Source of the DNA: Stomorhina lunata
Taxonomy: Eukaryota > Arthropoda > Insecta > Diptera > Rhiniidae
NCBI GenBank assembly: GCA_933228675.1
Contig: OW121741.1
Location: 78,592,040-78,656,039 of the forward strand
DNA: 64,000 bases
Reading direction: 5' to 3'
The stretch's first letter is position 1; each line of letters begins with the position of its first letter. A program made the translations under genes and the position numbers. Positions 1 through 10,413 of this stretch are shown here, piece after piece. Under the pieces are notes generated by a model. It was given only the letters and a program-made list of their open reading frames with translations, was not told the origin of the DNA and made no database searches.

Positions 1-142
1 CTTTCGTTTACTCTCATTCTTATTTTTAGCTGCCAGAGGCTTTCTGTTAAAGTCTTTGTGCGCTTTTGAACTTTTTTGTTATATGAAATGTTGTAATGCT
101 GTTTCTACTACTATTTTACAAGGCAATACCCATAAAACTACC

Positions 143-1195
143 TTAGTAGATCTTCATTTCTTATGCGATTTGGCCACCATATATTAAGGATTTGCCGCAA
201 GCATTTGCTTGCAAAGGTTTGTAGGCGCTTATCGATGACATTTGTGCGTTTCCAAGTTTCGCAGCCGTAATACAAGATGGACTTGACATTCGAGTTATAT
301 ATTCGTAACTTAGTTGTTGTGGATATTTGCCGAGATTTCCAAATAGCTCGAAGAATGCCGAATGCAGATTTTGCCTTAGTAATACGCGATTCCAAACTAC
401 CAAGATAATTAAAGGTACATCCAATGACCTCGTTATCCACATTGATGTGTGGATAATTTTTGTCTTGGAAATATTGATTTCCAGCCCAGCTGCCCGTGAT
501 TCAACAGTAATAGCGCTAGTGTTTTCTTGAAGGTGGCCTGAGCTTTGGCTTAGAAGACATAGGTCATCGGCGTATTCCAAGTCCTCAAGTTGTTTAAAGG
601 GTGTCCATTGGATACCACGTCTACTATTCAGTACCGCGCGCATTATATTGTCGATGACAAGGATAAAAGGTATAGGGTATAATATACATCTTACTCCAGT
701 AGTAACTTCGAACGGATTAGACAATTTACCTTTATGTAGAACCCGACATTAAAACTTCACGTACATTGCCAGAATTAAGTTCAGAATTTTCGTTGGCATG
801 TTACGATTTTCTAAAATTCTCCATAGACAGCTCCTATTGACACTGTCGAAGGCCTTCATAAAGTCGATAAACGCTAGGTAAATGGGGGTGCGGAATTCAT
901 TACATTGTTCCAGTACTATACCTACTGTGTTGATTAGATCAACACAAGATCTATTCTCTCGGAACCCAAACTGATTTTCGCGGAGTGTTTCAGAAACAGC
1001 GTCAGGCGTTCTATTCAAAATTACTCGACTTAGTATTTTGCTCGGTATTGGAAGAAGTGTTATTCCCCTGTAGTTATTGCAGTCTTTGGGGACACCTTTT
1101 TTTGATATTTTGACTAGTATACCTTCATTCCAGGAGGCTAGCAGAGCTTCCTCCTCCCATATTTTACGTACAAATGGGTGCCACAGTCTCTTAGT
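143..1195 (-). pseudogene. Non-LTR retrotransposon reverse transcriptase, decayed fragment
   Basis: The minus strand encodes, in broken frames, the central and C-terminal part of a non-LTR reverse transcriptase. From about 1195 down to 1020 it reads as the RT fingers (a KIWEEE..LLASWNEG segment followed by NNYRGITLL). Then come QFGFRENRSC and AFIDFMKAFDSV, the catalytic LEYADDLCLLSQ box near 560-590, LEINISKTKI, and the post-RT segment with YYGCETWKR and IRNEDLL. Frames change at about 1020, 720 and 470, and pieces present in the better copy at 19307-20276 are missing here. That other copy continues past the point (about 143) where this one stops, so the 3' end is lost. The style (endonuclease plus RT, GCETWK tail, no RNase H seen) suggests the RTE superfamily; the clade is inferred from motif memory only. 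Confidence 0.85.
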
Positions 1196-1205
1196 AGCCT
1201 AATAT

Positions 1206-2335
1206 TATCGAACTAAAGCTAATAGAGCGTGACGGGAATTCATGGCACGGGTCGCATGACAGGCAATGGTGAAAGACTGGTAGAGTTATGTGATAATTTT
1301 AATATGGCGCTGGGTGAAACGATATTTCCTGACAAAAAAATCCACAAATGAACATCACATTACCGAAAACCAGATAGACCACTTTGCAATCAGCAGGAAG
1401 TGAAGAGGGTCAATGCTTGATGTGAGGAACAAGAGAAGTGTAGATGTTGGAAGCAATCATCATTTAATTGAAGCCGAGGTTCGGCTAAAATTGAAAGCAG
1501 TAGTTCTTAAACTTAGTCTCAGCAGGAAAAGGTTTGATGTAGAAAAACTGAAATCACCTGAAGTTGCTATGAGGTTCTCTACCGCAGTGAGGAATAGAAC
1601 AAACCCTCTTGATATCTCCGTCTACCAGAACGGAATGATGTAATAACGGCTTTTATTGAAACTGCTGCTATGAAATAGGTTATAAAAGAAAGTCCAATAA
1701 GCCTTGGATTTCTAGAAAAACGTGGCAAACAATTCATAATAGAAGATTAGCTAAAGGGAAGTTAAATGATGCCAAGACCCCACATATCAAACAAAAAGGA
1801 CAGCGCGTATATCAGCAATTACATCGAGAAGTCAAACGAATTGCAAGGGAGGAGATGGGAGATGGGCTGAAAATTTTAAAAAAGAAGCCCAAATAGCTAG
1901 CGAAACGGGTCGACTCAAGGACGTATATCGAATCACGAAGGAAATAGCTGGTCACAACCACTATTATTCAAAGCTACTAATGAATGAACAGGGCAATTTG
2001 ATCTACTCCAAAGATCAACAGATGGAATTAAGGGAAAGTTACTACAAATATTACTGTCAGTCAATCCGATTTTGACTTATCACCACCAACATCTCAAGAA
2101 ATAACTACCGCAATTAAATGCCTTATATCTGGAAAGTCTGCAGGTACTGATTGAATTCCACCTGAATGATTAAAAGCCAATACAGCTCTATCCACAAAGC
2201 TTTTCAAGCCTTTGATCAGATAATACTGATCGGACGAAAGACTGCCAAACCGAATAAATTCTATATTGATCACATCAATAGCCTTAGGGTTATTGTGGAA
2301 CAATCGGTTGAATGGCGATCTTCCCTTTACATATC
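1206..2335 (+). pseudogene. Non-LTR retrotransposon, endonuclease and start of RT, decayed
   Basis: In shifting frames the plus strand encodes the end of an exonuclease/endonuclease/phosphatase-type endonuclease (NGERLVELCDNFNM, then VDVGSNHHLIEAEV at about 1440-1480) and the linker before the RT. The endonuclease box that is normally S-D-H reads S-N-H, so the catalytic aspartate is lost. Further on, SQEITTAIKCLISGKSAGTD at about 2090-2150 is the RT segment with the conserved K-A/S-x-G-x-D box, followed by a stop. The coding continues at 3953 after the inserted D element. It faces the minus-strand copy on its left with about 10 bases between them. Many stops and frameshifts; not functional. 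Confidence 0.8.
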
Positions 2336-2359
2336 TTATATTCTTAAACGAGCAATAAT

Positions 2360-2482
<123 letters not shown>

Positions 2483-3109
2483 GCTATCTCGAAAACGGAT
2501 CTAACGATTTAGGTCGAAGAAGAAGGGACTTTTGGAACCTTTGCCTCTAAGAGGGTAAAAACGGTTAAAAAGGGAAAAAATCGAAAACGTTATATCTCCT
2601 AAAGTAATAGGTATAGAAACAAAATTAAAATTACGTTTTAAACAGCTATGAAAATAAGCGGACAGGTGCTTGGTACTTTTTGAAACTATGTCCGATAGGG
2701 GGTAAAAAAAGGGGGAAAATAGTTTTTTTGGTACCCACTCTTATATTTTAAACCAAAGAATATAGAAAGAAACTTTGTACTGCAGTCAATAGATGTGAAA
2801 GATATATTGAACAAGTATTTGGTACTCTTTTGTGTTTAGGGCCAAAATGGGTAAAAAAAGGATAAAATGATAACTTAACATTTCAAAAAGTAATATGAAT
2901 GGGTACATTAACTGCGTTTTAATAAAATGTACCGAATTCAATTGGTACCAAAGAAGTACCAAATATGCATATGGAACTTTTTTTGAAATTAGGGGATAAA
3001 AAGTGGAAAAAATTAGTAATGTTATAACTTTTAAACAAATGAATGTTTGTATGTATGTTCTTTATAGTAAACTGTGAATTTGATCATATTATGCTCTTTA
3101 GCGAAGATG

Positions 3110-3830
3110 TTGCGGATAAGCCGGCGAAGGTTTTTAAGTTTGTAAGACTAATTTCAGTTAGGTGGCGCCACTGAAAATTACTAAAAATTAATTAAATCGT
3201 AAGCTGTATATTTGATCATGCTATGATCTTTAACAAAATTATAGCGCATGAGCCGGCAAAGGCTTTTTATTTGGTGTGAATTACTTCCGACAGGTGGCGC
3301 TACTGAAAATTACTCAAAGTCAATTTTATCGTAAGCCTTACATTTAATCATGCTATAATCTTTAGCAAAGTTGTTGCACATGAGCCGACGAAGGTTTCTT
3401 AATTGGTATGAAGAAATTTGGACAGGTGGCGCCACTGAAATTTACTCAAACTCAATTTAATCGTAAGCTGTACATTTAATCATGCTATAATCTTTCTCAA
3501 AGTTATTGCGGATAAGCCATCGAAGGTTTATTAATGGGAATGACCAAAGTCCAACACGTGGCGCCACTGAAAATTACTCAAAATGAATTAAATCGTAAAC
3601 TGTGCATTTGATCATGTTATAATCATTAGAAAAGTTGTTACGCATAAGCAGACCAAGGTTTCTTAGCTGGTATGAACAACTTCAGGTGGCGCCACTGAAA
3701 ATTACTCAAAATGAAATAAATCGTAAACTGTGCATTTGATCAGGCTATAATATTTAGCAAAGTTGTTGCGCATGAATCGACGGAGGTTTCTGTTGGTATG
3801 ACCAATTTCCAAATTTTTTCAAAATTAGTT
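3110..3830 (+). repeat. Internal ~130 bp tandem repeats of family D
   Basis: Five clear occurrences of GTGGCGC-C/T-ACTGAAA at about 3162, 3294, 3427, 3561 and 3687, plus a sixth unit lacking the core. Spacing is about 126-134 bases. Each unit carries 'ATCGTAA(A/G)CTGT', 'TTTGATCATG' and 'CGAAGG TTT'. The core is a short palindrome centred on GGCGCC. The units are diverged from each other, so the array is old. The other D copy has the same array in reverse orientation (15640-16260). Confidence 0.85.
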
Positions 3831-3952
3831 AATCTGTAAACTATGCAAACTATGTGTTAGTCGGAAAAAATAAATTAAATAATTCGAAATTAACTGAATA
3901 TTTGCACAAAATGCTTATCATAAAGCTCCGAGCTAGGCTCGGTCAACCAGGT

Positions 3953-4650
3953 ACTTGTTTATTAATTTTCAACGTGCATTAGACACATTAAAGCACAGCG
4001 CTATTTGGGAAGCTTTAAGATGCAAAGGAGTCCCCGATAAGATCATACGACTCATCAAAGAGCTCTACAATAACGCGTTCTCCTGTATTATCCATGATGA
4101 TTGTCAGAGCAAACGCATTAGTGTAAAGGTAGAAGTCCATCAGGGATGTGTGTTATCCCCACTGCTATTTAATATAGTTCTTGATGTTGTTTTAAGTAAT
4201 TCGATAACTGTGCAATATGGTATTTCGTGGGATTTTTACGATAGACTAGATGACATCGATTACGCCGACACACAGACACACAGTGAACAAAAAACTAAAA
4301 GGGCGTTATTTGGAGGCATGGCAAAAATGTTAAAAAAAATTTTATAGACATTATCTTTAACCCTAGGGATACTCTAATGAACACTCTGCAAGCTTTTGTC
4401 AATCGGTGCTTAAGACGTATACTTAAAATTTTCTGGTCCATCACAATCTCTAATGAAAATCTATGGTTGCGCACCGCTCAAGACCCGCTACAAATTAGTA
4501 TACGCACTAGAAAATATGACTGGCTAGGACACACATATAATCCTCAAGGTTCCAGGAGGTCTGTTAGACCCGCAAACACGTGGAGACGACAAAATGAGAA
4601 CGAGCTAAGGGAGTTCGATGTAACATGGAACTTATACACTTCTAAGTGAT
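3953..4650 (+). pseudogene. Non-LTR retrotransposon RT, continuation of 1206-2335 copy
   Basis: Immediately after the D element the plus strand resumes RT coding: LFINFQRALDTLKHSAIWEAL (RT palm, block with I-N-F where I-D-F is usual), VEVHQGCVLSPLLFNIVLD, then DDIDYAD near 4250-4267, where the catalytic box stops abruptly. A ~100 bp MITE piece follows, and then the C-terminal NRCLRRILKIFW...ISNENLW...YDWLGH...TWRR region at 4377-4649. The stretch that normally lies between the YADD box and the CLRR region is missing, so the copy has an internal deletion or replacement. Compared with the minus-strand copies this is a different subfamily of the same clade. Confidence 0.8.
4268..4370 (+). mobile_element. 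Partial copy of foldback MITE family F inside RT pseudogene
   Basis: The sequence from 'ACACAGTGAACAAAA' through 'AAAGGGCGTTATTTG', 'GCATGGCAAAAATG' to 'CATTATCTTTAACCCTAGG' matches the right half of the foldback element around 5240-5285 and 12232-12290, here without the retrovirus. It sits between the YAD box and the CLRR region of the RT pseudogene. The outermost part of the repeat arm is absent. Confidence 0.7.
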
Positions 4651-5285
4651 GACTACCGATAAACATACATGGAAAACATTTGCTAAACACTCAAAAGGGA
4701 AGGTCTATTAACACTATAGTTCACGTTTGGGGCCGGTCGATATTTTTTTATCAATTTGCAAGCACAGTGTTACAACTTAACTTTCAAACGGTGTTTGATT
4801 ATTGTTTGGCTTGGTTGGTTATTAGAGTGGTTCGAAAAATAAAAGTTGAGTCAGTCACCCCCTAGGATTAAAGATAATGTAAAAATAATTAAAACAAAAA
4901 TTTTTGTTATTTTTTACCACGCCCTCAAATACCGCCCTTTTACTATTTTGTTCACTGTGTCGCCATTTTAAATCCGATCATAACATTTAATATATCGATT
5001 TTCAGAGCTCTGTAAGGGCTACATTTCTCTCTTTGATAGTTTTTTACAATCTCGTCAATTTCTGGTCATAACTTTTTAAAATTCGAGTCGTACCCACCCT
5101 AATTAAATTGAGTAAAAATCTAGTTTTTAAAAGTTATGACTATAAATTGACGTGGTAGTAAAAAACTATCAAAGAGAAAAATGTAGCCCTTATAGAGCCG
5201 CGAACACTGATATATAAAATGTTATAATCGGATTTTAAATGGCGACACAGTGAACAAAATGGTAAAAGGGCGGTATTTGTAGGCG

Positions 5286-5664
5286 AATTTTGTAGTGGGA
5301 GTTCTTGGGAGTGTTTTTTTAAAAGAATAAATACGCACCACTGTGGATATTCTACAACTGACTTTATTTACTTTTGTTCATATTTATATAACATATTTTT
5401 AACATAAGTTTTTGTAAGTTCAGCTTAAATTACATTTTACAATTTTTGTTTACTTATGCTAAGTTTTGACCCAATTTCTTAATTATTTTATATTAATAAT
5501 GAACGGTTGCAATTTCTGGAATTGCGACCGAAAAATAATTTTGTATATCTAAGCGGAAATGATTTTACAATTTTATTTATTTTGTGCTTATTATATTTTC
5601 AATAAATTTATCAATAGTGTCATTTTTTATATATGTGTGTGTATTTGAATTTGTATATGTAACT
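5286..5664 (-). repeat. 3' LTR of the endogenous retrovirus
   Basis: 379 bases reading identically to the LTR at 11853-12231. It contains the end of env (stop at 5577-5579) and the same TATATAAATA and AATAAAG elements, here expected to act in RNA 3' end formation. Flanked on the left by the GGCG target duplication. Confidence 0.95.
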
Positions 5665-7073
5665 TCTCCCCCCTTTAGATTAGAATTCTCCTGAATTCTA
5701 TTGTTTAATTTTATTTTAATATGTTTATGTTTGGTTACGATTATTATAAATAAGGTAAGTATTATAATTATGATTATAATGTTACAGCTATATGTGATTC
5801 TTTTGTGGAAATTTAATTCTTTGATATTTCTTACATTTACTTTATGTTCTTCTTTAATTTCTTCAAATGTTATCTTATTAGTAAAATTCCTTAAACTATC
5901 AATATTATTAAATATTTGTTTTTGTTCTATAGTTTCTACAATGTTTGAAAAATAATAATCTTTTATTTTTACTGAACAATTATTATAACTAATTAGATAG
6001 TTTCCATTTAAGATAATTTTCTCAGAATTACAAGTTTGATTTATATTTATATTAGTTGCATTTTTAACTATGATTGTGTCTACATCTAATTCCAATATTT
6101 CAAATTCGTTATGTTTTATTAGTTGACAATTATTTTTGATTATACAATGTGTGCTTATTTTTAAGTTTTTTAGATATTTGTGTTCTTCAAATTTATAAAT
6201 TTTGTTGTTCAATTCAAAAATCTTTTCAATACTATAATCTATTTCATTACTTTCATTATTTGGTATGGGTACAATTGATCTTAATTTTACTATTTCAAAA
6301 GTTTTAGGTATTTTTATGCCAAAAACTAAGTGAGAATCGCTTAAAAACGTTGTTCCAATTTGTATATATTTTAACTTATCATAGTCTATTTTATATTTCT
6401 CTATTTCATTAAAAGTTAAAATACTAGGATGTATCATACCATACTTTGCGGAAATAACATTATCCTGTAAATGTTCTATCTTGTTTTTTATAAGTTGTAT
6501 ATTTGATAATTGTTCTAAGTATATGTGCTTGTTATTTTCAATATCCAGAATTTTATCTATAGAATTTAGTTTTGTCTCTATTATTTTTCTATCATTTTCG
6601 ATAATCATTTTAAAATGGCTTATAGTTTCATTAAAATAGTTATTAATTATAATTTGTTGATTATTATTAGTAGTTATTTCATCAATATTAAATAGATGTT
6701 TTTGAATGTTCTGTCTGTCTTCATCGTCCATAGTGCCGAACAACCATTTTGTCATACTACCTATGCCATTAACTAGTCCTCTACGTTGTCTGATTTGTTT
6801 TGGTTTTAAAGTAGTTAATTTGTTCCTGGCATCCAATAATTCAAGTTGAAGTATTTCTTTATTGTTTGTCTTCATTAAAATAACGTTTTTTGTCATTTGG
6901 TCCAGAATTTGTTCTATTTCTTGTAAGTTTATTATATGTAGTATTATGTCCGATTCCTTGACAATCTCCTGATTTCCTATAAAAATGTCTATAAATCCTG
7001 ATTGGTCTGCTAGTTTGGTTATGGTCATTGTGCCATTACTCGGTTGCGTCCACGTTACCAGAACCAGTATCAT
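5577..7073 (-). CDS. env: Envelope protein, F-type fusion glycoprotein of the errantivirus-like element
   Basis: 498 codons from ATG to TAA; the last ~29 codons lie inside the 3' LTR. A hydrophobic N terminus (ILVLVTW) suggests a signal peptide, perhaps extended by splicing. A furin-type site R-Q-R-R at residues 95-98 is followed directly by a glycine-rich fusion-peptide-like stretch (GLVNGIGSM, 99-107). A long helical region, several Asn-linked glycosylation sequons, a few cysteines (C310, C316, C348, C366, C430) and one transmembrane helix (about 430-446, Ile-rich) come next, then a short basic cytoplasmic tail. This is the layout of gypsy-type Env, related to baculovirus F proteins. The frame is intact. 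It lies just downstream of pol and is probably translated from spliced RNA. Confidence 0.9.
   Translation of the reverse strand: MILVLVTWTQPSNGTMTITKLADQSGFIDIFIGNQEIVKESDIILHIINLQEIEQILDQMTKNVILMKTNNKEILQLELLDARNKLTTLKPKQIRQRRGLVNGIGSMTKWLFGTMDDEDRQNIQKHLFNIDEITTNNNQQIIINNYFNETISHFKMIIENDRKIIETKLNSIDKILDIENNKHIYLEQLSNIQLIKNKIEHLQDNVISAKYGMIHPSILTFNEIEKYKIDYDKLKYIQIGTTFLSDSHLVFGIKIPKTFEIVKLRSIVPIPNNESNEIDYSIEKIFELNNKIYKFEEHKYLKNLKISTHCIIKNNCQLIKHNEFEILELDVDTIIVKNATNININQTCNSEKIILNGNYLISYNNCSVKIKDYYFSNIVETIEQKQIFNNIDSLRNFTNKITFEEIKEEHKVNVRNIKELNFHKRITYSCNIIIIIIILTLFIIIVTKHKHIKIKLNNRIQENSNLKGGEVTYTNSNTHTYIKNDTIDKFIENIISTK
5665..5677 (-). promoter_or_regulatory. Polypurine tract of the retrovirus
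   Basis: On the minus strand AAAGGGGGGAGA lies directly before the 3' LTR start AGTTAC. Such a purine run next to the 3' LTR primes plus-strand DNA synthesis. It falls inside the env reading frame. Confidence 0.85.
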
Positions 7074-7081
7074 AATTATTA

Positions 7082-7169
7082 TCTGAAAATTTAGATTTAA
7101 ATAATAGTTAATTATTGGGTTGATTTCTGAAAATTTAGATTTAAATAATAGTTAATTATTGGGTTGATT
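7082..7169 (-). repeat. 44 bp perfect tandem duplication at the pol/env junction, carrying the env splice acceptor
   Basis: 7082-7125 and 7126-7169 read as exact copies. On the minus strand each contains a pyrimidine-weak but usable 3' splice acceptor, TCTAAATTTTCAG. The downstream one (cut after 7083) lies nine bases before the env ATG. The upstream copy (7127) is 44 bases earlier and inside the segment that also holds the pol stop codon. Errantivirus env is known to be made from a spliced message, so these are likely alternative acceptors. Confidence 0.75.
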
Positions 7170-10100
7170 GGATTTCTACAATGTTTTTGTTTTTGTGTTT
7201 AGTTTTTATTTCTTTTAAACGTTGAGACATGTATTCGAAATCGATGTCATCGCTTTCATTGTTTGTGTCCGTGAATTTATATGGTTTTTTAATATTGTTT
7301 AGATGTACTTTTTCTAGTTTTGCTTTTTTATATTTTGGTTGTTCCTTATGTCTGACCGCCTTGTAATTCTTAATATATCCTTCGTCTCTGATTTCTTTGT
7401 ATTCTTCTCTGGTTTTATTTAGTCTTTGTATAACCCTTCTTTTGTTACTTTCTAGATTCTTCCTAACTTTTTCTTTTTCTATTTTTCCATATTGAACTTC
7501 ATTCGGGGTATATTGGGTGCTTGAATGATAACGATCGTTATAATTTCTTATTGCTCTTTGGATTAATTGCTTTATCGGAAGTTCCTTATCTGTTTGATAT
7601 AAAATTCTAAATTTTTCTGCTAGTGAACTATGCATCCTTTCTATGTCTGCATTACCCGTATGACTATTGGGTTTTGTTAAATGTAGTTGGACACCTTCTT
7701 GGTTCAAAAATTCCTGAATTCGTGCTGCTTTAAATTCGTTATCAGCTACAATTTTATCTGGTTTACCAATTTTTGCAAAATGTTCTTCTAATTGTTCGAT
7801 TATTGTAATAGGATTTCTATCGTTCAGTGAGTAAGCTGCCCCAAATTTTGAGAATTTGTCTATTGTCGTTAAAAAACGATTACCTTTAATCACATATGTA
7901 TCAATGTGTACAATTTGGTTTTTATCTGAGGGTGTTTCCGTAAATTGAAATTTATTTTTAATCGGTCGTCTATCGTATTTTACTTGTTGACAGAGGTCGC
8001 ATTGGTTTATTACGATTTGAATTAACTCCATAAGTTTTGGGTAATATATTTTATTTTTTATGTTGTTATAAGTTTCTATTATTCCTGAATGTATACTTTC
8101 TCTAATATGATATAATGAAATTTGTTTTATGGCTTCAACTTCTGTCTCAATGTCCATTGCTCTCATGGTAGATTTTATGAATTTAATTTGATTATCGTCT
8201 GAATACATACTTATTAATTTTTGCTGTACCAAATTATAGCTATGCTCGGATAACTCCGAATAAATGCCTATTTTACCTTTGGAAATATATCTTCTAAAAA
8301 TATCTCCCATCTGTTCAAAATCACATTCTGCAATAAAAATAATTCTCTTCCCATGTATTTCTTTACATTCTTCTGTTTTATTATTTGTTAAAATTATTTG
8401 AGTCCTATATTTATTCACGATTTCTTCTTTTATAAAAAAATGATCACCTAAATCTTCTTGTGCTGAGTGTATTGTTGCCATAGATATGTCGTCTTCAATA
8501 TTATTAAATGAAAAAATATCAGAATCTTTTCCTCCCTCCTTTTCTGAAATAGTGTCCTCACTATTTTTTAATCTGCTTAAAAAATCTGCTACCTTATTCT
8601 CTTTGCCTTTTAGATATTCAATATCAAACTGGTATTCGCCTAATTTTAATAGCCATCGCTGGTGTCTGGGCGACATGTCTTTTCCTTTGTATTTGGAATG
8701 GAGATATTTGATTGGTTGGTGATCAGTAAGAATTTTAAATTTTTTACCATAAATGTAAGGCCTAAAATAATTTACACTCCACATTATTGCTAGGAATTCT
8801 TTATCCGTCGCAGAATAGTTTTTTTCATGGTTATTCAATGTTCTTGAAGCGTAGCACACCGGGTGACGTTCTTGTGATAATACTGCACCAATCGCATAAT
8901 TGGATGCATCCGTCGTTAACGTGAATTGTTTCTGGAAATCGGGATAACGTAACACAGGATGTGTGCTTATTAAAGTTTTTAACTTTTCGAAAGCTTCAAC
9001 ATATGTTGGATCTTTCACATTAATTTTTGTGTCTTTCTTTAAATATTTTGTTATAGGTTGAGCTACTTTCGCATAATCCTTAATGAATTTGCGATAATAA
9101 CCCGTTATTCCCAAAAAGCTTTTTATCTGTTTTTCTGTTTGCGGTAATTCTAAATTTTGGATAGTCGCAATTTTATTTGGGTTTGGTTTCATGCCATCCT
9201 TTGTTAAAATGTGTCCCAAAAATTCAGTTTCCTTTTTCAGAAAATTGCATTTATCAATTTGTATCTTCAAATTTTTACTTTCGAGAGTTTTGAAAATGTC
9301 TCCTATTGCTTTAATATGCTCAGTTAAAGAAGTGCTAAAGATCAAAATATCATCTAAGTATACTACACAGGTTTTATTGATGTAATCTCTTAAAATTTCA
9401 TTCATCAGCCGTTGGAATGTGGCTGGCGCGTTCTTAAGACCAAAAGGCATCCTTAAAAATTCATACAAGCCATGTGGGGTTATGAAGGCAGTTTTTTCTC
9501 TATCCTCCTCTTTTACTAAAATTTGATGGTAACCTTTTGCTAAGTCTAATGTAGTGAAATACTGCGCTCTACCCAATTTATCTAAAATTGAATCTATATT
9601 GGGTAAGGGATATTTGTCATCTATAGTTATTTCATTTAACTTTCTATAGTCTATTACTATTCTATACTTTTTTTCGCCTGAATTATCCGTTTTCTTAGGT
9701 ACGACTATAAGTGGGCTGGCATATCTAGAATAACTTTTTCTAATTATACCTTGCTCTTCCATTTCTCCGATCTGTTTTCTTACCTCCGCTTCGTGTTGAG
9801 GTGGATATCTATATAGTTTTGAATAAATTTGCTGTTGTGTAATAGTTTTTATCTCATGCTGAATTTCTGTTGTATTAGTTAATAAATCTCCTTCTCTAAA
9901 CAATAATTTGTTATATCGGTTTAATAATTTTATAATTTCTCTACGTTCTTCATGATTTAAATGATTTAATTGAAGCCTTTCAAATCTAGGATCACCAACT
10001 TCAAGCGTGTAAATTTGATTAAATTTGTATGGGTTATTAAGAAAATAGGATACCTTTCCATTTAGTGTTATTTGTCCTTTTTCTATATTTATTTGTGCAT

Positions 10101-10413
10101 TTAAAAAGTTTAATATATCGATACCTATAATGAAATCATAAGTTCTTCCTCTTAATGGGGTTATTTTCCAACGAATTCTGGCATTGTTAGGTAAATTAAA
10201 TTGCTCCGGGCTTTTTGTATGTATTTCATAATTTATTGTGTCTTTATTCGTTATAGTGCTAAACGTTATAGGGTATTTCAATTTATGTATTTTAAAATCA
10301 TTTATTTCTTTATTAATTAAACTAAGACTAGCACCTGTATCTATTAGTGCTACGTATTTTCTATTTTCAATGTTTAACGTTATTTTTGGTAGGCATTCTG
10401 TGGCTGCCTCGTA
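7156..10413 (-). CDS. pol: Pol polyprotein: protease, reverse transcriptase, RNase H, integrase
   Basis: The frame is open from the slippery site at 10413 to TAA at 7156-7158, about 1,085 codons. Positions below count from the TTG at 10281. Protease: ALIDTGASLSLIN lies upstream of that codon, at about 10335-10300. Reverse transcriptase: ~150-340, with LDLAKGYH (245-252), MPFGLKNAP and the catalytic YLDD (308-311). RNase H: ~455-575, with acidic residues D458, E495, D520 and D566. Integrase: H725/H731 with C761 and C764 as zinc site, then D794 (HIDTY), D847 (VADNEF) and E881 (DIERMH), the D,D-35-E set, followed by a basic C-terminal region. All key residues are present. Products copy the RNA genome and insert the DNA. 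The stop codon and last codons lie in a 44 bp duplicated segment. Confidence 0.95.
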   Translation of the reverse strand, partial: YEAATECLPKITLNIENRKYVALIDTGASLSLINKEINDFKIHKLKYPITFSTITNKDTINYEIHTKSPEQFNLPNNARIRWKITPLRGRTYDFIIGIDILNFLNAQINIEKGQITLNGKVSYFLNNPYKFNQIYTLEVGDPRFERLQLNHLNHEERREIIKLLNRYNKLLFREGDLLTNTTEIQHEIKTITQQQIYSKLYRYPPQHEAEVRKQIGEMEEQGIIRKSYSRYASPLIVVPKKTDNSGEKKYRIVIDYRKLNEITIDDKYPLPNIDSILDKLGRAQYFTTLDLAKGYHQILVKEEDREKTAFITPHGLYEFLRMPFGLKNAPATFQRLMNEILRDYINKTCVVYLDDILIFSTSLTEHIKAIGDIFKTLESKNLKIQIDKCNFLKKETEFLGHILTKDGMKPNPNKIATIQNLELPQTEKQIKSFLGITGYYRKFIKDYAKVAQPITKYLKKDTKINVKDPTYVEAFEKLKTLISTHPVLRYPDFQKQFTLTTDASNYAIGAVLSQERHPVCYASRTLNNHEKNYSATDKEFLAIMWSVNYFRPYIYGKKFKILTDHQPIKYLHSKYKGKDMSPRHQRWLLKLGEYQFDIEYLKGKENKVADFLSRLKNSEDTISEKEGGKDSDIFSFNNIEDDISMATIHSAQEDLGDHFFIKEEIVNKYRTQIILTNNKTEECKEIHGKRIIFIAECDFEQMGDIFRRYISKGKIGIYSELSEHSYNLVQQKLISMYSDDNQIKFIKSTMRAMDIETEVEAIKQISLYHIRESIHSGIIETYNNIKNKIYYPKLMELIQIVINQCDLCQQVKYDRRPIKNKFQFTETPSDKNQIVHIDTYVIKGNRFLTTIDKFSKFGAAYSLNDRNPITIIEQLEEHFAKIGKPDKIVADNEFKAARIQEFLNQEGVQLHLTKPNSHTGNADIERMHSSLAEKFRILYQTDKELPIKQLIQRAIRNYNDRYHSSTQYTPNEVQYGKIEKEKVRKNLESNKRRVIQRLNKTREEYKEIRDEGYIKNYKAVRHKEQPKYKKAKLEKVHLNNIKKPYKFTDTNNESDDIDFEYMSQRLKEIKTKHKNKNIVEIQSTQ

